This document shows positions 1 to 10,319 of a stretch of DNA of 64,000 bases, piece after piece (the first letter of the stretch is position 1; each line of letters begins with the position of its first letter). Made by a program: the position numbers and the translations under genes. Source of the stretch: Massospora cicadina (lineage: Eukaryota; Entomophthoromycota; Entomophthoromycetes; Entomophthorales; Entomophthoraceae); assembly GCA_022478985.1 (NCBI GenBank), contig JAKSZP010012227.1, positions 1-64,000 of the forward strand. The letters are read 5' to 3'. The notes beneath the pieces are model-generated. The model saw only the letters and a list, made by a program, of their open reading frames with translations, was not told where the DNA came from and searched no databases.

Positions 1-1075
1 AATGAACTCGGTCATGTTGTTCCAATAGTATTGAGTCTTCAACCATTCATGAGTTTTCTTTAAGCCGCTATGACTGACTTGTTCATGACCTTCCATTACA
101 GCGTGAAACCTGGAGTTGGGATGTAGGAAGGGCGACCACTTAGACTTGACTTTCTTGATCAAAGCTCCATCATGAATCATAATATCCTTGGTAATTCATT
201 TTAGATAGGTTCGATCCTCTTTAGTCTCTCAATCCCATAATTCTGGTCATCTAATAAGATTATACATGCGTTCTTCTTTTTATGGTTCCAAGGTCAGAAT
301 AGGTAGTCGGGATAACCCATCTGCATTTTGATGCTGAGCTCCTGAGCGATGAACAATGGAAAAATTGTAATTTTGCAATTGTAAAGCCCAACGGCCAACC
401 TCCCATCAGGATCCTTCATATTCTGCAGCCATCATAAGGAGGAATGGTTGGTAATAACGGTGAAATGGGTAACATATAAAAAGGGCCAAAAATGCTTGAT
501 GGCCAAAATTACTGCCAGACATTTCCACTCAGTAACACTATAATTTCGTTCAGCCTTTAAAAAGTTAAGCTATAGTAAGCAACAGGATGATCCTTATTTT
601 CTTCATCACACTGAGATGAAAATCCCCAATAGCAACATTGCTTGCATCTGTATGTAGAAAGAAAGGCTTATCAAACTGGGGGTGAATTAGAACAGGTGCC
701 TTCATTAAGGCGGTACATAGAGAATTGAAAGACTGTTCTTGAGCTAATCCCCACTTGAAAGACATTCCTTTTTGCAATAAATAAAATTAGGGTTCAGCCA
801 TATCAGCAAAGTTGGGAATAAATTGCCAGTAATACCCAACCATCCCGAGAAAGACTTGAATATCCTGTAAAGAAGAGGGAGGAGGCATCTGTTGGATGGG
901 CTTGAACTCTGTCCACAAGGGGTCAAATCCTTTAGCTGAAGCCTGATGTCCTAAGAAGTCCATTTCATTTTGAAAAAATGAGCACTTGGAGGGCTTGAGT
1001 TTTTAAGGAAGAGCCCCAGATTCAGCTGAAAACTTCTTTTAAATGGTTTAAATGCTCAGTATGAAAGTAGCGATG
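1..1075 (-). pseudogene. E1 late RT, RNase H and integrase N-terminus, degraded
   Basis: Minus-strand reading gives HTEHLNHLKEVF then KLKPSKCSFF, the RT stretch just after the catalytic YxDD box. A connection domain follows (FLGMVGYYWQFIPNF), then RNase H (PQFDKPFFLHTDASNVAIG, with the first catalytic Asp kept). The RNase H end (HQNADGLSRLP) and the start of the integrase zinc-binding domain (MEGHEQVSHSGLKKTHEWL) come next. Frameshifts and stops are frequent. Protease and the front of RT are absent because of the deletion at about 1060-1076. The protein would have copied the element RNA and integrated it. Confidence 0.75.
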
Positions 1076-3003
1076 ACAGTAATTACACTGGATCTCTCTA
1101 GTGTTCTCAGGCATGGCAAAGACTTTGGGCTGACTAGGTCTAGGAGACTCATAAACTCAGGGTTTTTTGGAGAATTGAGGGGGCAAATCCAATAAGGCCT
1201 CCTTAATATCCAAAATACTTCAAAAATTCTTTTTGACACTGATCAGATAAACTTGCATTTGTGTCCTAGTAAATGCTGACAGAACTGCAGTTATTACATC
1301 ATCCAAGTTTAACTGACCACAGGCTACAAGAGTTTGAGCTTCCCGATAGAACCAATGAGCAAAGTCCTTAATAAATACATTTCAGTGGGGCTGTATACCC
1401 ATAAAGGCCTGTTTTTGCGAAGATAGGGTCTGCTCACTTCCAAATTCTTTGATCAATGCTTATTTGACTTGATCCCAAGTAGAGCAAGTCATTAAGTGGG
1501 GAACCATAATATCCTGATCCAATTGAGTAAGACAACTAAGCAAGTAATTCATCTTTTGGTGATCCGTGGCCTCACTTAATGCCTTTTCATACAGATATAG
1601 AAAGGCGATAATGCTGCCTTCCCCTTGGGAGTATTTGTCCTTGAATACTGGCTTGAAACTCAGGGGAGCGTTGGTAGTCAAAACATGCACTCCAGGTTGT
1701 TCAGATTGAGTAGACACATAAGAGGCAGAATCTGAAGCTTGAGAAGAAAATTGAGGGTAAGGACCAACAGCTTCCATCCAAATTTCATTAATCCATTGAT
1801 TCAGGTCTGCATGCCCTACTTTCTCATCTAATCGGCGAGATAGATCAAAAATCTGTTCCTGTTGTGCATTGTACTTGAGTTCCAGAGTCTCAATTTTCGC
1901 TTGGAGCAATTCCCCTTTTGATTCACAAGCATTTAATAAGATATCAGTATCCTTGGCCCACTTTCCCAAATTAATCAATTCATTGGACAAGGACTGCAGA
2001 GTCAAAAGGGGGTCAATTGGTACCCCATCAGCAGTTAGGCTGCATTTTTTGGCCACCTTAGAGAATTGTTCATGTAAGTGGGTCATCATGTTCATGAGAG
2101 AGTTAATTTGCTGATAAGATCATGAATGACCATCAGAACCAGGAGTTCCACAAGGTCCATCTGCACCTGGGGGTCCACGGTGCCCATCAGCCCTAGGAGG
2201 TCCACGAGGCCCTACACCTCCAGGTGGCCCACGAGGTCCTTCTACCCCAGGAGGACCCAAATTTCCAGAGGTTTTCTACTTCATTGACCCAGAACTGAAT
2301 TCCTGAGTACAATTGTTCCAATTGAAAAAGACAGGTTCTAATTACTTCCTCCATTAATTAACTACGCTCAGAGAGTTGGGAAACACCCTCTCCCCATTCC
2401 TTCTGGATCTCTTGAACCTTTTTTGGAAACTGTACAATAATAAAATTTGATATCCCATGATCAAACTGAATGAGCTGCTGTTGTACTTCATTGAGGGAAG
2501 TTCAATTATTAATAATAGCATCATGATTATCTCGGCTAAACTTGGAGGCTGACTTAAAAAACTCAGAAATAGAATTATTCAAGGATTGGAGTCCTTCTAG
2601 TAAATTGAGAATCCCTTGATGGTGCATTCCAACTACAGGTAGCAAGTGGTATAATGTAGGATGTACAAGTTGTTGTAGATATTGTTTGGAGCCAATCCTC
2701 AGCATTTGAGAGGTTTGCAGCACTTCTCACAATATAGAAGGTACTGCATTCAATTGAGATCGGGTAGAATGTATTCCAAAGATTAGAGCTCCTTCAAGTA
2801 ATTGATTGATGATATTTTGCAAGGCCTCAGGTGGCATTTGAAAGTCTGAGGAAAAATTCAAGTTAGGATTATAGAATTCCAAGTTGGCCCAAAATTCCAA
2901 CGTAAAGGGTAACCTTGGGATTTGGGCTCAAATTGAAGGGACCCATCATAAAATACTGCCTTGCTCTTGATCTTGAGCCTCATCAGGCGAAAATTGAGAA
3001 TCC
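1076..3003 (-). pseudogene. E1 Gag, degraded, with coil, collagen-like tract and capsid
   Basis: Gag packages the element RNA. A start codon at 3003 (minus) opens with MDSQFSPDEAQDQEQGSIL and then hits stops. A helical N-terminal part (about 2723-2502) is followed by a 16-triplet Gly-X-Y tract (2266-2123). A longer open stretch (2095-1460) then has a coil (around ETLELKYNAQQEQIFDLSRRL) and a capsid-like segment containing FKPVFKDKYSQGEGSI and TCSTWDQVK, matched by FKPTFKDKFEPGEGSI and CTTWAQVK in E2. It continues with shifts to a truncated zinc knuckle (CNYC at 1076-1087). At that point the sequence jumps into RT. Confidence 0.72.
2123..2266 (-). other. Collagen-like Gly-X-Y tract in E1 Gag
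   Basis: Minus-strand translation gives 16 consecutive triplets with Gly in the first position except one (GPP GVE GPR GPP GGV and so on; one Gly is replaced by Arg). It ends at a stop at 2120-2122. It lies between the N-terminal helical part and the capsid of Gag, the same place as in E2. Proline is common at X and Y, as in triple-helix collagen repeats. Confidence 0.8.
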
Positions 3004-3044
3004 ATGGTGATAGACGTGGTCACTGGTGCGTAACTCAGAGAGCC

Positions 3045-3060
3045 CCTGTAGTGAGCACCA
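3045..3060 (-). other. Primer-binding site of E1
   Basis: On the minus strand this reads TGGTGCTCACTACAGG, starting with the TGG that pairs with a tRNA CCA end, just downstream of the presumed LTR and about 40 bases before the Gag start codon. The identical 16 bases recur at 43841-43856 in the same place in E4. The tRNA it matches was not identified; it does not resemble the initiator-Met site used by yeast Ty3. Confidence 0.6.
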
Positions 3061-3398
3061 GTCTGGAAGTTTTGAATTACACTTCCAATGGGGCAGGTTG
3101 TATCTCAAAGTTACACTGGGCGGATTCTCCAAAAATGAAATAAATTAAAAAGAAAATACAGGTTAAACTTGACCTAATATTTATTTTTGAAAAGATGAAA
3201 TATTTATAGGCTTTTTTATGGTTCATAAACTATCAGAGTGAAATAATCTCTGCACGATTGAATCTTCAATCAATTGATTGGGATCTGATTGATCATTAAC
3301 TTTGATAGATTGCGATAGATTGCTTGCTCCTTCTGATGATTTTGGGGGAATTGAGGAAGGGGATTTTTAGGAGATATGTGAATTTGGTGAAATCCTGA
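3061..3398 (-). repeat. Probable 5' LTR of E1
   Basis: This AT-rich, non-coding stretch lies directly upstream (minus strand) of the primer-binding site and Gag start of E1, where a 5' LTR must be. No second copy is in the window because the 3' LTR is off the left edge, so the outer boundary is inferred only from where E2 begins. It includes TATA-like runs around 3210-3225. It shows no convincing similarity to the LTRs of E2 or E4. Confidence 0.4.
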
Positions 3399-3911
3399 CA
3401 AGATTGAAAAATCTAAAATGAGTATTTCTGATTTTCAATTTGACTGAAGTTAGAATCTTCAGAGTTATTGACCTCCTATGATGGGTGAATCTAATCAACC
3501 CAAAGAAACTCAGGGCTAGGCTTTGTTAAGAAGGTCAATAGCATCTAACTAGAGCTCTATTAGATATGATCATCACGAATCTTATAATACTAATTATAAT
3601 TAACAATAATGGTCCTCTGGTAGGAAAGATCTTACCTTGGGTGAATCAAGGAAATCCTCACATAGAACCAAGAAATTTTCCTTATAAATATCTCTGGTTT
3701 TTAATTAATAGAGTACCTCAATTCTCATCTTGCATAGTTTAATTTTGGTCTATTTTCATACAGGATTCTATATATTTGATTGGCATTATCCATCGCAATG
3801 GAACTAATAACTTTATTGCCCTTAAGTCAATCTTTGCTAGAGCCATGGAACTAATAATTTTGTAGCCTTTGTAGCGCCCTTTTATCTTAATTTCTTACAA
3901 AATTCTGATAC
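3399..3911 (+). repeat. 5' LTR of E2
   Basis: Aligns along its length with 9810-10319. It contains a TATA-like TATAAATAT near 3684 (matched near 10082) followed by a pyrimidine-rich stretch, likely the promoter region. About 50-60 bases present at the start of the 3' LTR (9745-9809) are not recognisable here, so the 5' end appears truncated or rearranged. It ends at the TGG of the primer-binding site. Confidence 0.75.
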
Positions 3912-3927
3912 TGGTGCTTTCTGCAAG
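3912..3927 (+). other. Primer-binding site of E2
   Basis: TGGTGCTTTCTGCAAG directly follows the LTR. It shares only its first seven bases with the 16-base site common to E1 and E4, so a different tRNA or a decayed site is possible. Confidence 0.5.
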
Positions 3928-4725
3928 GTCTGCTTCTGAGGCTACCCGGTGAAAACATACTTTCAAAACAATGAATGTCTAGCAAAGAGAGCCCCTATTT
4001 GGAGGAGTCTTTGAGTATCACCCGATACATACACTCTAACTGGAAAGATTTGCCTTCCACCAATATTAATAATCTACAATTTCAAGCTTCAATGGACTTG
4101 GCCATCGAGGGCCCTGACCAATCTAATTATCAGATTCAAGCCGCTAATGTTAAAGAAACTGTTAAAAGCTTGATCAGAGGGGCTATTCTGCCTGGTGCTC
4201 GCCCAAATTGTGACTGAGCAACTAAAGTTTCTGACAACATGATGAGCTTATATAACTGAGCGGTGTTACAGCCTACCAAAATTGGTTTGGCTAAAACTGA
4301 GCAGTACCTCTGGCATTACATACATCCTGCTATTCACCATGTACTCCAGATTTTGGGGTTTCATTATCTAGAAATCTAGCGCCAGTTGACTCTAGTGCAA
4401 CAATTTCAATCTCAATTATCTTCATTTTATGAAATGGCATCAACTTTGAAAGGGATAATCCAGAGGCTATTCTCGATAATCGAAGAGAAATCAATGATAT
4501 TCATAATTAGTTGGTGAGAATCAATACTTGTGTTTTGGGATACATTGGCCAAGATGTATCTCATCAAGTTAGCAATGCCACTAACCCTATTCACCATTGA
4601 ATTACCTCCCTGGAAGAGGAGATTAAGAGACAACTGGATCAGTTGCAGTCTGACCATGAAAAGAGTTTGGGGAGCTTAATGGGTTAATCCAACATCTTGT
4701 CCAAGTGGTGGGTAATATTAGAGAA

Positions 4726-4908
4726 GGTGAACCCGGCCCTGCTGGTCCTCCAGGGCCACCTGGAACACCTAGCTCCTCATCTGTAACTCTGGGACCACCT
4801 GGGGAACGTGGTCCCCCTGGTCTAGTGGGTCAACAAGGCCCTCTGGGTCCTTCAGGTAGAGAAGGGTCGCAAGGACCCCTGGGACCTCCTGGTCACCCTG
4901 GCTCCTCG
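4726..4908 (+). other. Collagen-like Gly-X-Y tract in E2 Gag
   Basis: Five triplets ([15 protein letters not shown]), a seven-residue break (SSSSVTL), then thirteen triplets starting GPP GER GPP and ending GHP GSS, with no stop inside. Pro is common at both X and Y. The position within Gag matches that in E1, although the triplet sequences differ. Confidence 0.88.
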
Positions 4909-5960
4909 ATTCCAATGTTAATTCTGAACCTTCAATGCTCTTAGTATCTCGAGTACAAGCATTAGAAACCCAAATCTGAGCCATAGCTCAAGGGGGAACT
5001 TATCCTTGGAAGGTCTTCCAACCAATCTGGACTATTCTTTAATCAATTTAATGGATGGTGTAGAGAATGCACATTGGCTATGCGATGAAAATCAAACTAC
5101 TCAAAAAAAATCTGATTTGCTTCATTGACAGCATCCATTGAGCGGTTGGCTGCTAAGTGTGAAGTACTTGAGACTAAGCAAACGGAGAAGGTTGCTGCGA
5201 TTTCCAACTTATCCTGAGCTCCTACAAATGACCATCTTAACCAATGGGTTCAAAATCTATAAGATGATTTGAATCTCTTGAGACAACAAGCTGACTGAGT
5301 TCCCCCTCATGCCCATTTCACAGAATCTGAACCTTCGAGGTTGGACCAGTTGCTGTACCAGGCGTACATGCCTTGAACACTGAAGCCACCCTTTTTAAAC
5401 CTACCTTCAAGGATAAGTTTGAACCAGGTGAAGGTAGCATCCATTCTTTTCTTATTGTTTATGAACGCGCAATGGATGGAGCTACTAATCAACAGAAGGT
5501 CCGCCATATCACTTCTTGCCTAAGCCAGTTTGCTCAAGAGATCACAGTTACTCATCTTAAGGTTTGCACTACATGGGCTCAAGTGAAAACCGCTCTCATA
5601 AAGGAATTTGGGAGTGATCAAATCCTTTCCAACTAAAAGAAAGCCTTTATGAATATTCAAATTAAACGAGGAGAGTCTATCCAGGAATTCGCCAAATGAT
5701 TCTACCATGAGGCCCAGACACTGCTATGTGCAACTGGATTACCGTTGATGATGCTATATTGGCTGTAATGAGTACGTTTGGTTCTCGAACTCAATTACTA
5801 CACTTGAAATCACTTAAAAAATTTCAGCTCCATTATCAACATCAAGGAAGCGCTTATGGAAATCCCTAATGGGGTTGTACTTCTGACATCCTCTAGTAAC
5901 CCACATTCTCACATCCATGCAATGTCATCTAAACCTAAATCCAAAGCAAAGAAGGAGCTG

Positions 5961-6002
5961 TGTACTTATTGTGGTCTCATGGGCCATGTAGTGTCTCAAT
6001 GT
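5961..6002 (+). other. CCHC zinc knuckle of E2 Gag
   Basis: CTYCGLMGHVVSQC has the exact CX2CX4HX4C spacing of retroviral-type nucleocapsid knuckles, in a Lys-rich context. All four metal ligands are kept although the rest of the gene is decayed. Confidence 0.88.
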
Positions 6003-6244
6003 TGGAAAAAACAAGCAGAAGTGTTGAAAAAAGAGGAGTCAGCATAGGGAACGAGGCTCCCTATGCTGACCTACCTCAGGTGCCTCAGTCAAAACTTTAG
6101 ATTCTTCTTTAGATTGTTATATGGTGTCCGCTCCTGATGAGCTTGATATCCCTGATGAATTATCCAACAAAGACTCTACTTCTGCTTATGCTCTCTCTTT
6201 TTCTAATCCCATTCAAATGATTAACCCTCAGTATTCTCAATCCC

Positions 6245-7183
6245 TAACTTTGTCACTAATGTAACTTGGATGGAAGTCATCATGCATAAGGTGAAAGTTT
6301 TGACCATCATTGATTTTGGATTACCCTCTAATGTAATCTCGTCCAAACTTATGAAGAAAATAAAATTGGCCCCAGACCTGAACCATTCCCAAGACTATGG
6401 AACTGCTGGACCTTCATATACTAAATCTATAGGAGCCTATTCCTCTCTTCTGATGCGTTTGGAAAGTTGTTTTTGTTGGCCCTGCAGCGGTATTGGATAA
6501 CAACTGCTATGATATGCATTAAGAACCAAGTTTTACACCAATTTTGATGTGATAATTAGTCTTAAAGACAAATACCTTTCTTTAATTGGGTACCAAGTAC
6601 CTTTGATATTAGATGATGTCCCCACTAGCAAAGGCAAACTCAAACGACGTGTTTGCTTATTGGAATATCCCACTTCTAACTCATGTCTCAAATACCAAAT
6701 CCTGGGTCCAAGGACTATACTTTCACCCCCATCTGCTTGTGCCTCTGAAGGCATGCCGTTATATTCCAGCTCACCGATTACTATTCCTCTCAAAGCTCAA
6801 ATCATTGTTGATATGGGTGTACAAGTAATTGTACCTTCTGATCATGTATTAGAGATCTGCGGTCACCTAAATCCCTCAAATTTGGAGGCCTTACCTTGCA
6901 CAGGTATCCTTGATCCTGCCTATGATGGGACTGTCTCAATTCTAATGGCCAATCTCAATTCCCGACCTATGCAATTGAATTGCAATAATCCCATGCCTAT
7001 GTGCGGCCTACTCCAGTGAATGACATATTATCCATTTCAGGATGTGGAGATTTACGTGAATTTGGGCTGAAAGATCCCCCTATAGTTGCTCAAATTGACG
7101 TTGAGTTTGGGGATTCACTTACTTCAGAACAACAGCTTAAAGCTGAGGCCCTGATTGAAGAATATGCGGATATCTTTGCCTAA
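6245..7183 (+). pseudogene. E2 protease and protease-RT linker, degraded
   Basis: A retropepsin-like segment has TIIDFGLPSNVIS at 6303-6341, in which the catalytic D-S/T-G is D-F-G (6312-6320), so the enzyme should be inactive. The linker (6549-7019) reads ISLKDKYLSLIGYQVPLIL and then CLLEYPTSNSCLKYQILGP. Matching stretches occur in E4 (INLKQGYLSLLNYEVPLIL) and E5 (LLGYQIPLI). It continues to DPAYDGTVSILMANL and EEYADIFA just before RT, the usual approach to a Ty3/gypsy RT. Confidence 0.7.
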
Positions 7184-8500
7184 GGTCCATGGGATTTTGG
7201 CCTAATGAAAGAGGTGCAGCATCAGGTGAAAACTGGGGATACTCCCCCTATTTGAGCTTGACCATATTGCAAATCCAAAGTTGAGGAGGCTCAAGTCTCA
7301 GTGGAACTGAAACAACTACTCGAGGCTGGGTACTAACGCCTTCTAAGAGTCCCTGAGCTTCCCCTCTACTACTCATCTGGAAAAAGAATGGGGTCACCAA
7401 GTGGTTATGGACTATCATTGAATCAATGCTGTTACTCAAAAGGATTCTTATCCTTTACCTCGCAATGATGATTCCTGAGATTATTGTCTGGATAACAATA
7501 CTTCTCTGCTATGGACCTTTTGAGTGGTTATTGGCAAATTGATCTTACACTGGAAGATCATCAAAAATGTGCTTTAATTTCTAGTGAGGGGCTATTTGAG
7601 CCAACTCATATGCCACAGGGGCTTTGTAATGCCCCTGCTACTTTTCAACGAGCAATGGATAGCTTGTTTCAGGATTTGAAACTTTTTTTGTATTTTAGTT
7701 TATCTAGATGATGTTACCGTTTTTTCAAGCACTTTCAATGAGCATTTGGCTCATTTGAAGGAAGTTTTTGGCCGACTGCATCATGCCTCTATTAAGCTTA
7801 AACCATCGAAGTGTGCTTTTTTTTTAAAACTGAGATGGAATTTTTGGGACATAAAGTTAATTGCAAAGGTATTTTACCCTTATCTAATGAGATAAAAGCT
7901 ATTTTGGACATAGCTGTTCTCAAAAGCTTGCGTGATATTTAAGTGTTTTTAAAAATGGTTGGTTATTAATGACAATTTATCCCCCATTTTGCAGAAATTG
8001 CAGAACCTTTAGTTTACCTATTGCATAAAGAAGTTCCTTTTGTATGGGAAGAATCACAGCAACAATCCTTTGATCTGTTGCATCAAGCCTTAATGAGTGC
8101 CCCCATCTTAGCCCATCTTGACTTTTCCAAACCTTTTATACTATTTACTAATTTCAGTTATATTGCCATTGGGGCCATTCTGGCTCAACATGATACCAAT
8201 CTGGTTGATCACCCATTGCGTACTATAATAAAACCCTTTCTAAGATTGAACACAATTATAGCACTACCAAAAGAGAATGTCTCGCTGTGTTGTCCGCCAT
8301 CAAGCATTTTCGCCTTATCTATATGGCAAGCATTTCAATATTGTAACAGATCACGCTTCCCTAAAGTGGTTGCAACAAATGAAGGATACTGATGGGCGCT
8401 TAGCTAGATGGGCTTTAAAGCTCCAAAATTATGACTTCACTATTTAACATCGTTCCAGAGCTATACATCAAAACGCTGATGCCTTTCCCAATTGCCTATC
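7184..8500 (+). pseudogene. E2 reverse transcriptase and RNase H, degraded
   Basis: The RT core is visible as MDLLSGYWQIDLTLEDHQK and GLCNAPATFQRAMDSLFQ (7511-7690). The catalytic YLDD (7701-7712) is intact but in a frame shifted by a T-rich run. [13 protein letters not shown] and [14 protein letters not shown] follow. RNase H (8021-8392) has FILFTNFSYIAIGAILAQHD, where the usual TDAS is TNFS, losing the first catalytic Asp. The region ends with degraded tether sequence before integrase. Several stops and shifts separate the blocks. Confidence 0.82.
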
Positions 8501-9762
8501 TTAACATTATTTTATGCAGAGGAAGATCACATTTATGACCTGATTGGTAGACCTGAGATCTGGTTCTGTGAATCTAAGGATGTTATCTTGAAACTACAAT
8601 CCTTAACTGAAGACACTAGGTTAAAGAAGGTTCATTATATAAAAAGTCAGGATCTAAGTGGTTGCCCTTTATTCAGCCCTCTGCGAGGACTGATACCATT
8701 ATGGAGGCCCATCAAGATGTAGGTCATGGAGCTGCTGCTAAGACACTAAAGTGGTTAAAGAATCATTGTTACTGGAATAACATACTGGAATCTGTACATA
8801 ATGTGCTGGAATCTTGTCTTAAGTGCCAACAACGTGGTGGAAATCTGACATTCCAATAACAAATTGTGGGACCTTCTGAACCTTTTTCCACTATGAGTAT
8901 TGATGTGGTGGGTCCTTTCCCTACAGCCACCTATGGATATCGATATATTCTGTTATCTATTGACCAATTTACTAAATGGATTGAAGCTATTTCAGTTTCC
9001 ACGCTTACTGCCAAGGTGACAGCGTCCTTTCTTTTCAAGAAAGTTTTCACCAGGCGTGGTAGCCCAAAAGTCCTGTTATTGGCTAATGGGACCAATTTCA
9101 TTTCTCAGGTGGTGGCTGAGCTTACCAAGCTAATGGAGACTTATCAGTCTTTTACAATTCCTTATAATCCTTTAACTAATGGTGCGGTAAAAAAGGCTAA
9201 TGGTACCCTTGTAGCCATTCTTCTAAAGATGGCCTCCAATGATCCTAGTAGGTGGAACCTTTACTTAACTAGTGCAATGTTAGCTTATAGAGTTAGCTAT
9301 CATCATATTATTGGAATGTCTCTAATAAAGCTTTATATGGTCATGAACCTATCCTCCCCTCAAGTGTACAACCTATACTTGCAGAGGCTACCCCACAAAC
9401 TACCAATTTAGCTATGAGGAGATTAGCATTTGAAATCATCCAATTAAAAGCATTAGATTCAAGTTCTCTTGCTGCTACCACCTTGAAAGAAGGTATCAGA
9501 ACTAACGCAAGTATACCTACGTTACCACAATATCAAGTCGGAGATCTTGTACTTTTTTACCACCATAGGCCAGGAGGAAGGATTCACAAAATTGAAAACC
9601 TTATGGGCTGGCCCTTATCAGATTATTTATCGTCGGGGTATGGAATACTCCATTGCCACTATTGATACTGGTACTGTTATCAAAAGAGTGCATAGTAGGT
9701 TTCTTTGCAAGTATGTGCCCCTAGGTAAGATCTTGAGGGGGCATTGTTGGAGATACAACTAA
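8501..9762 (+). pseudogene. E2 integrase with H2C2 finger, core and GPY/F domain, degraded
   Basis: The zinc-binding H2C2 domain (8701-8835) reads EAHQDVGHGAAAKTLKWLKN and ends CLKCQQ, with ligands kept. The core (8866-9411) has the first Asp in SIDVVGPFP (8902-8904). The second Asp is Ala in LLANGTNF (9082-9084) and the Glu is Lys in NGAVKKANGTL (9190-9192), so the DDE triad is D-A-K. The C-terminal part has GDLVLFYHHRPGGR and, one frame over, the GPY motif (WAGPYQIIYRRG), then runs to a stop at 9760-9762. There is no chromodomain, unlike G and H. Confidence 0.83.
9731..9744 (+). other. Polypurine tract of E2
   Basis: TCTTGAGGGGGCAT sits immediately before the TGTTGG start of the 3' LTR. 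The equivalent site in E4 (minus strand, ending at 38770) reads TTGAGGGGGCAA before TGTCA. This is the plus-strand DNA priming site and fixes the LTR start. Confidence 0.7.
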
Positions 9763-10319
9763 GATGACCAAAAGTACTCTAGATCGATATTCAATATCTT
9801 GGTCCAATAAGATTAGAAATCTAAAATGAATATTAAAATTTTCAATTTGACCAAAGAAAGAATCTTCAGAGTTAATGACCTTCTATGATGGATGAATCTA
9901 ATCAGCCCAAAGAAACTCAGGGCTAGGCTTTGTTAAGAAGGTCAATCGCATCTAACTAGAGCTCTATTAGATATGATCATCACGAATCTTATAATAATAA
10001 TGATAATCAACAATATTGGTCCTCTGGTAGGAAAGATCTTACATCAGGTGAATCAAGGAAATCCTCATGAAAAACCATGAAATTTTCCCCTATAAATATC
10101 TCTGGTTTTTAATTAATAGAGTACCTCAATTCTCATCTTGCATAGTTTAATTTTGGTCTATTTTAATACAGGATTCTGTAAATTCAATTGGCATTATCTA
10201 TCGCAATGAAACCAATAACTTTGTTGCCCTTAAGTCAATCTTCACTAGAGCCATGGAACTAGTAATTTTGTAGCCTTCATAGTGCCTGTTTATCATAATT
10301 TCTCACGAAATTCCAATAT
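9745..10319 (+). repeat. 3' LTR of E2
   Basis: Starts TGTTGGAGATAC after the polypurine tract and aligns with 3399-3911 from about 9810 onward. The TATA-like TATAAATAT recurs near 10082. The end is placed where similarity to the 5' LTR stops and an unrelated RT reading frame (element H) begins. Confidence 0.78.

Larger units (their letters stand above)
1..3398 (-). mobile_element. E1: Ty3/gypsy retrotransposon with collagen-like Gag, cut by left edge
   Basis: Reading on the minus strand from about 3398 to 1, the order is LTR, primer-binding site, Gag with coiled and collagen-like parts, a deletion junction, late RT, RNase H and the start of integrase. The 3' half and the 3' LTR lie outside the window. 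The order and motifs are those of Ty3/gypsy (Metaviridae). Every coding part has stops or shifts, so it is a fossil. Its closest relative here is E2, which has the same Gag layout. The right boundary against the 5' LTR of E2 is uncertain by some tens of bases. Confidence 0.8.
3975..6047 (+). pseudogene. E2 Gag with N-terminal helical part, collagen-like tract, capsid and CCHC knuckle
   Basis: A first open part (3975-4217) begins MSSKESPYLEESLSITRY. It is followed, with stops, by helical sequence including LQILGFHYLEI. The Gly-X-Y tract is at 4726-4908. A degraded coil with NDHLNQWVQNL follows, then a clear capsid segment (5373-5636, LFKPTFKDKFEPGEGSIHSF to VKTALIKEFGSDQ). A basic C-terminal part ends with a perfect CX2CX4HX4C knuckle (5961-6002). 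The last open part stops at 6047. Gag would bind and package genomic RNA. The collagen-like insert is not part of any Gag family known to me. Confidence 0.8.
3399..10319 (+). mobile_element. E2: Ty3/gypsy retrotransposon with collagen-like Gag
   Basis: A complete but dead element: 5' LTR, PBS, Gag, protease, RT, RNase H, integrase with GPY/F end, PPT, 3' LTR. The LTRs are clear homologues with many point differences. All enzyme domains are present in the Ty3/gypsy order but broken by stops and shifts, and several catalytic residues are changed (RNase H Asp to Asn, integrase Asp to Ala and Glu to Lys). No TSD could be read at the ends. The right end abuts the middle of the RT of element H. Confidence 0.85.

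Noticed and set aside
1029..1110. A zinc-finger-like CX2C-H-H motif in E1
   Set aside because: It is the chance product of a deletion joining half of a Gag knuckle to RT.
4705..4944. A stand-alone collagen-like gene
   Set aside because: The tract is flanked by Gag helical and capsid segments in an element with LTRs, and the same arrangement occurs in E1.
4769..4984. A reading frame opposite the collagen-like tract
   Set aside because: It is the low-complexity reverse complement of Gly/Pro codons, with no motif.
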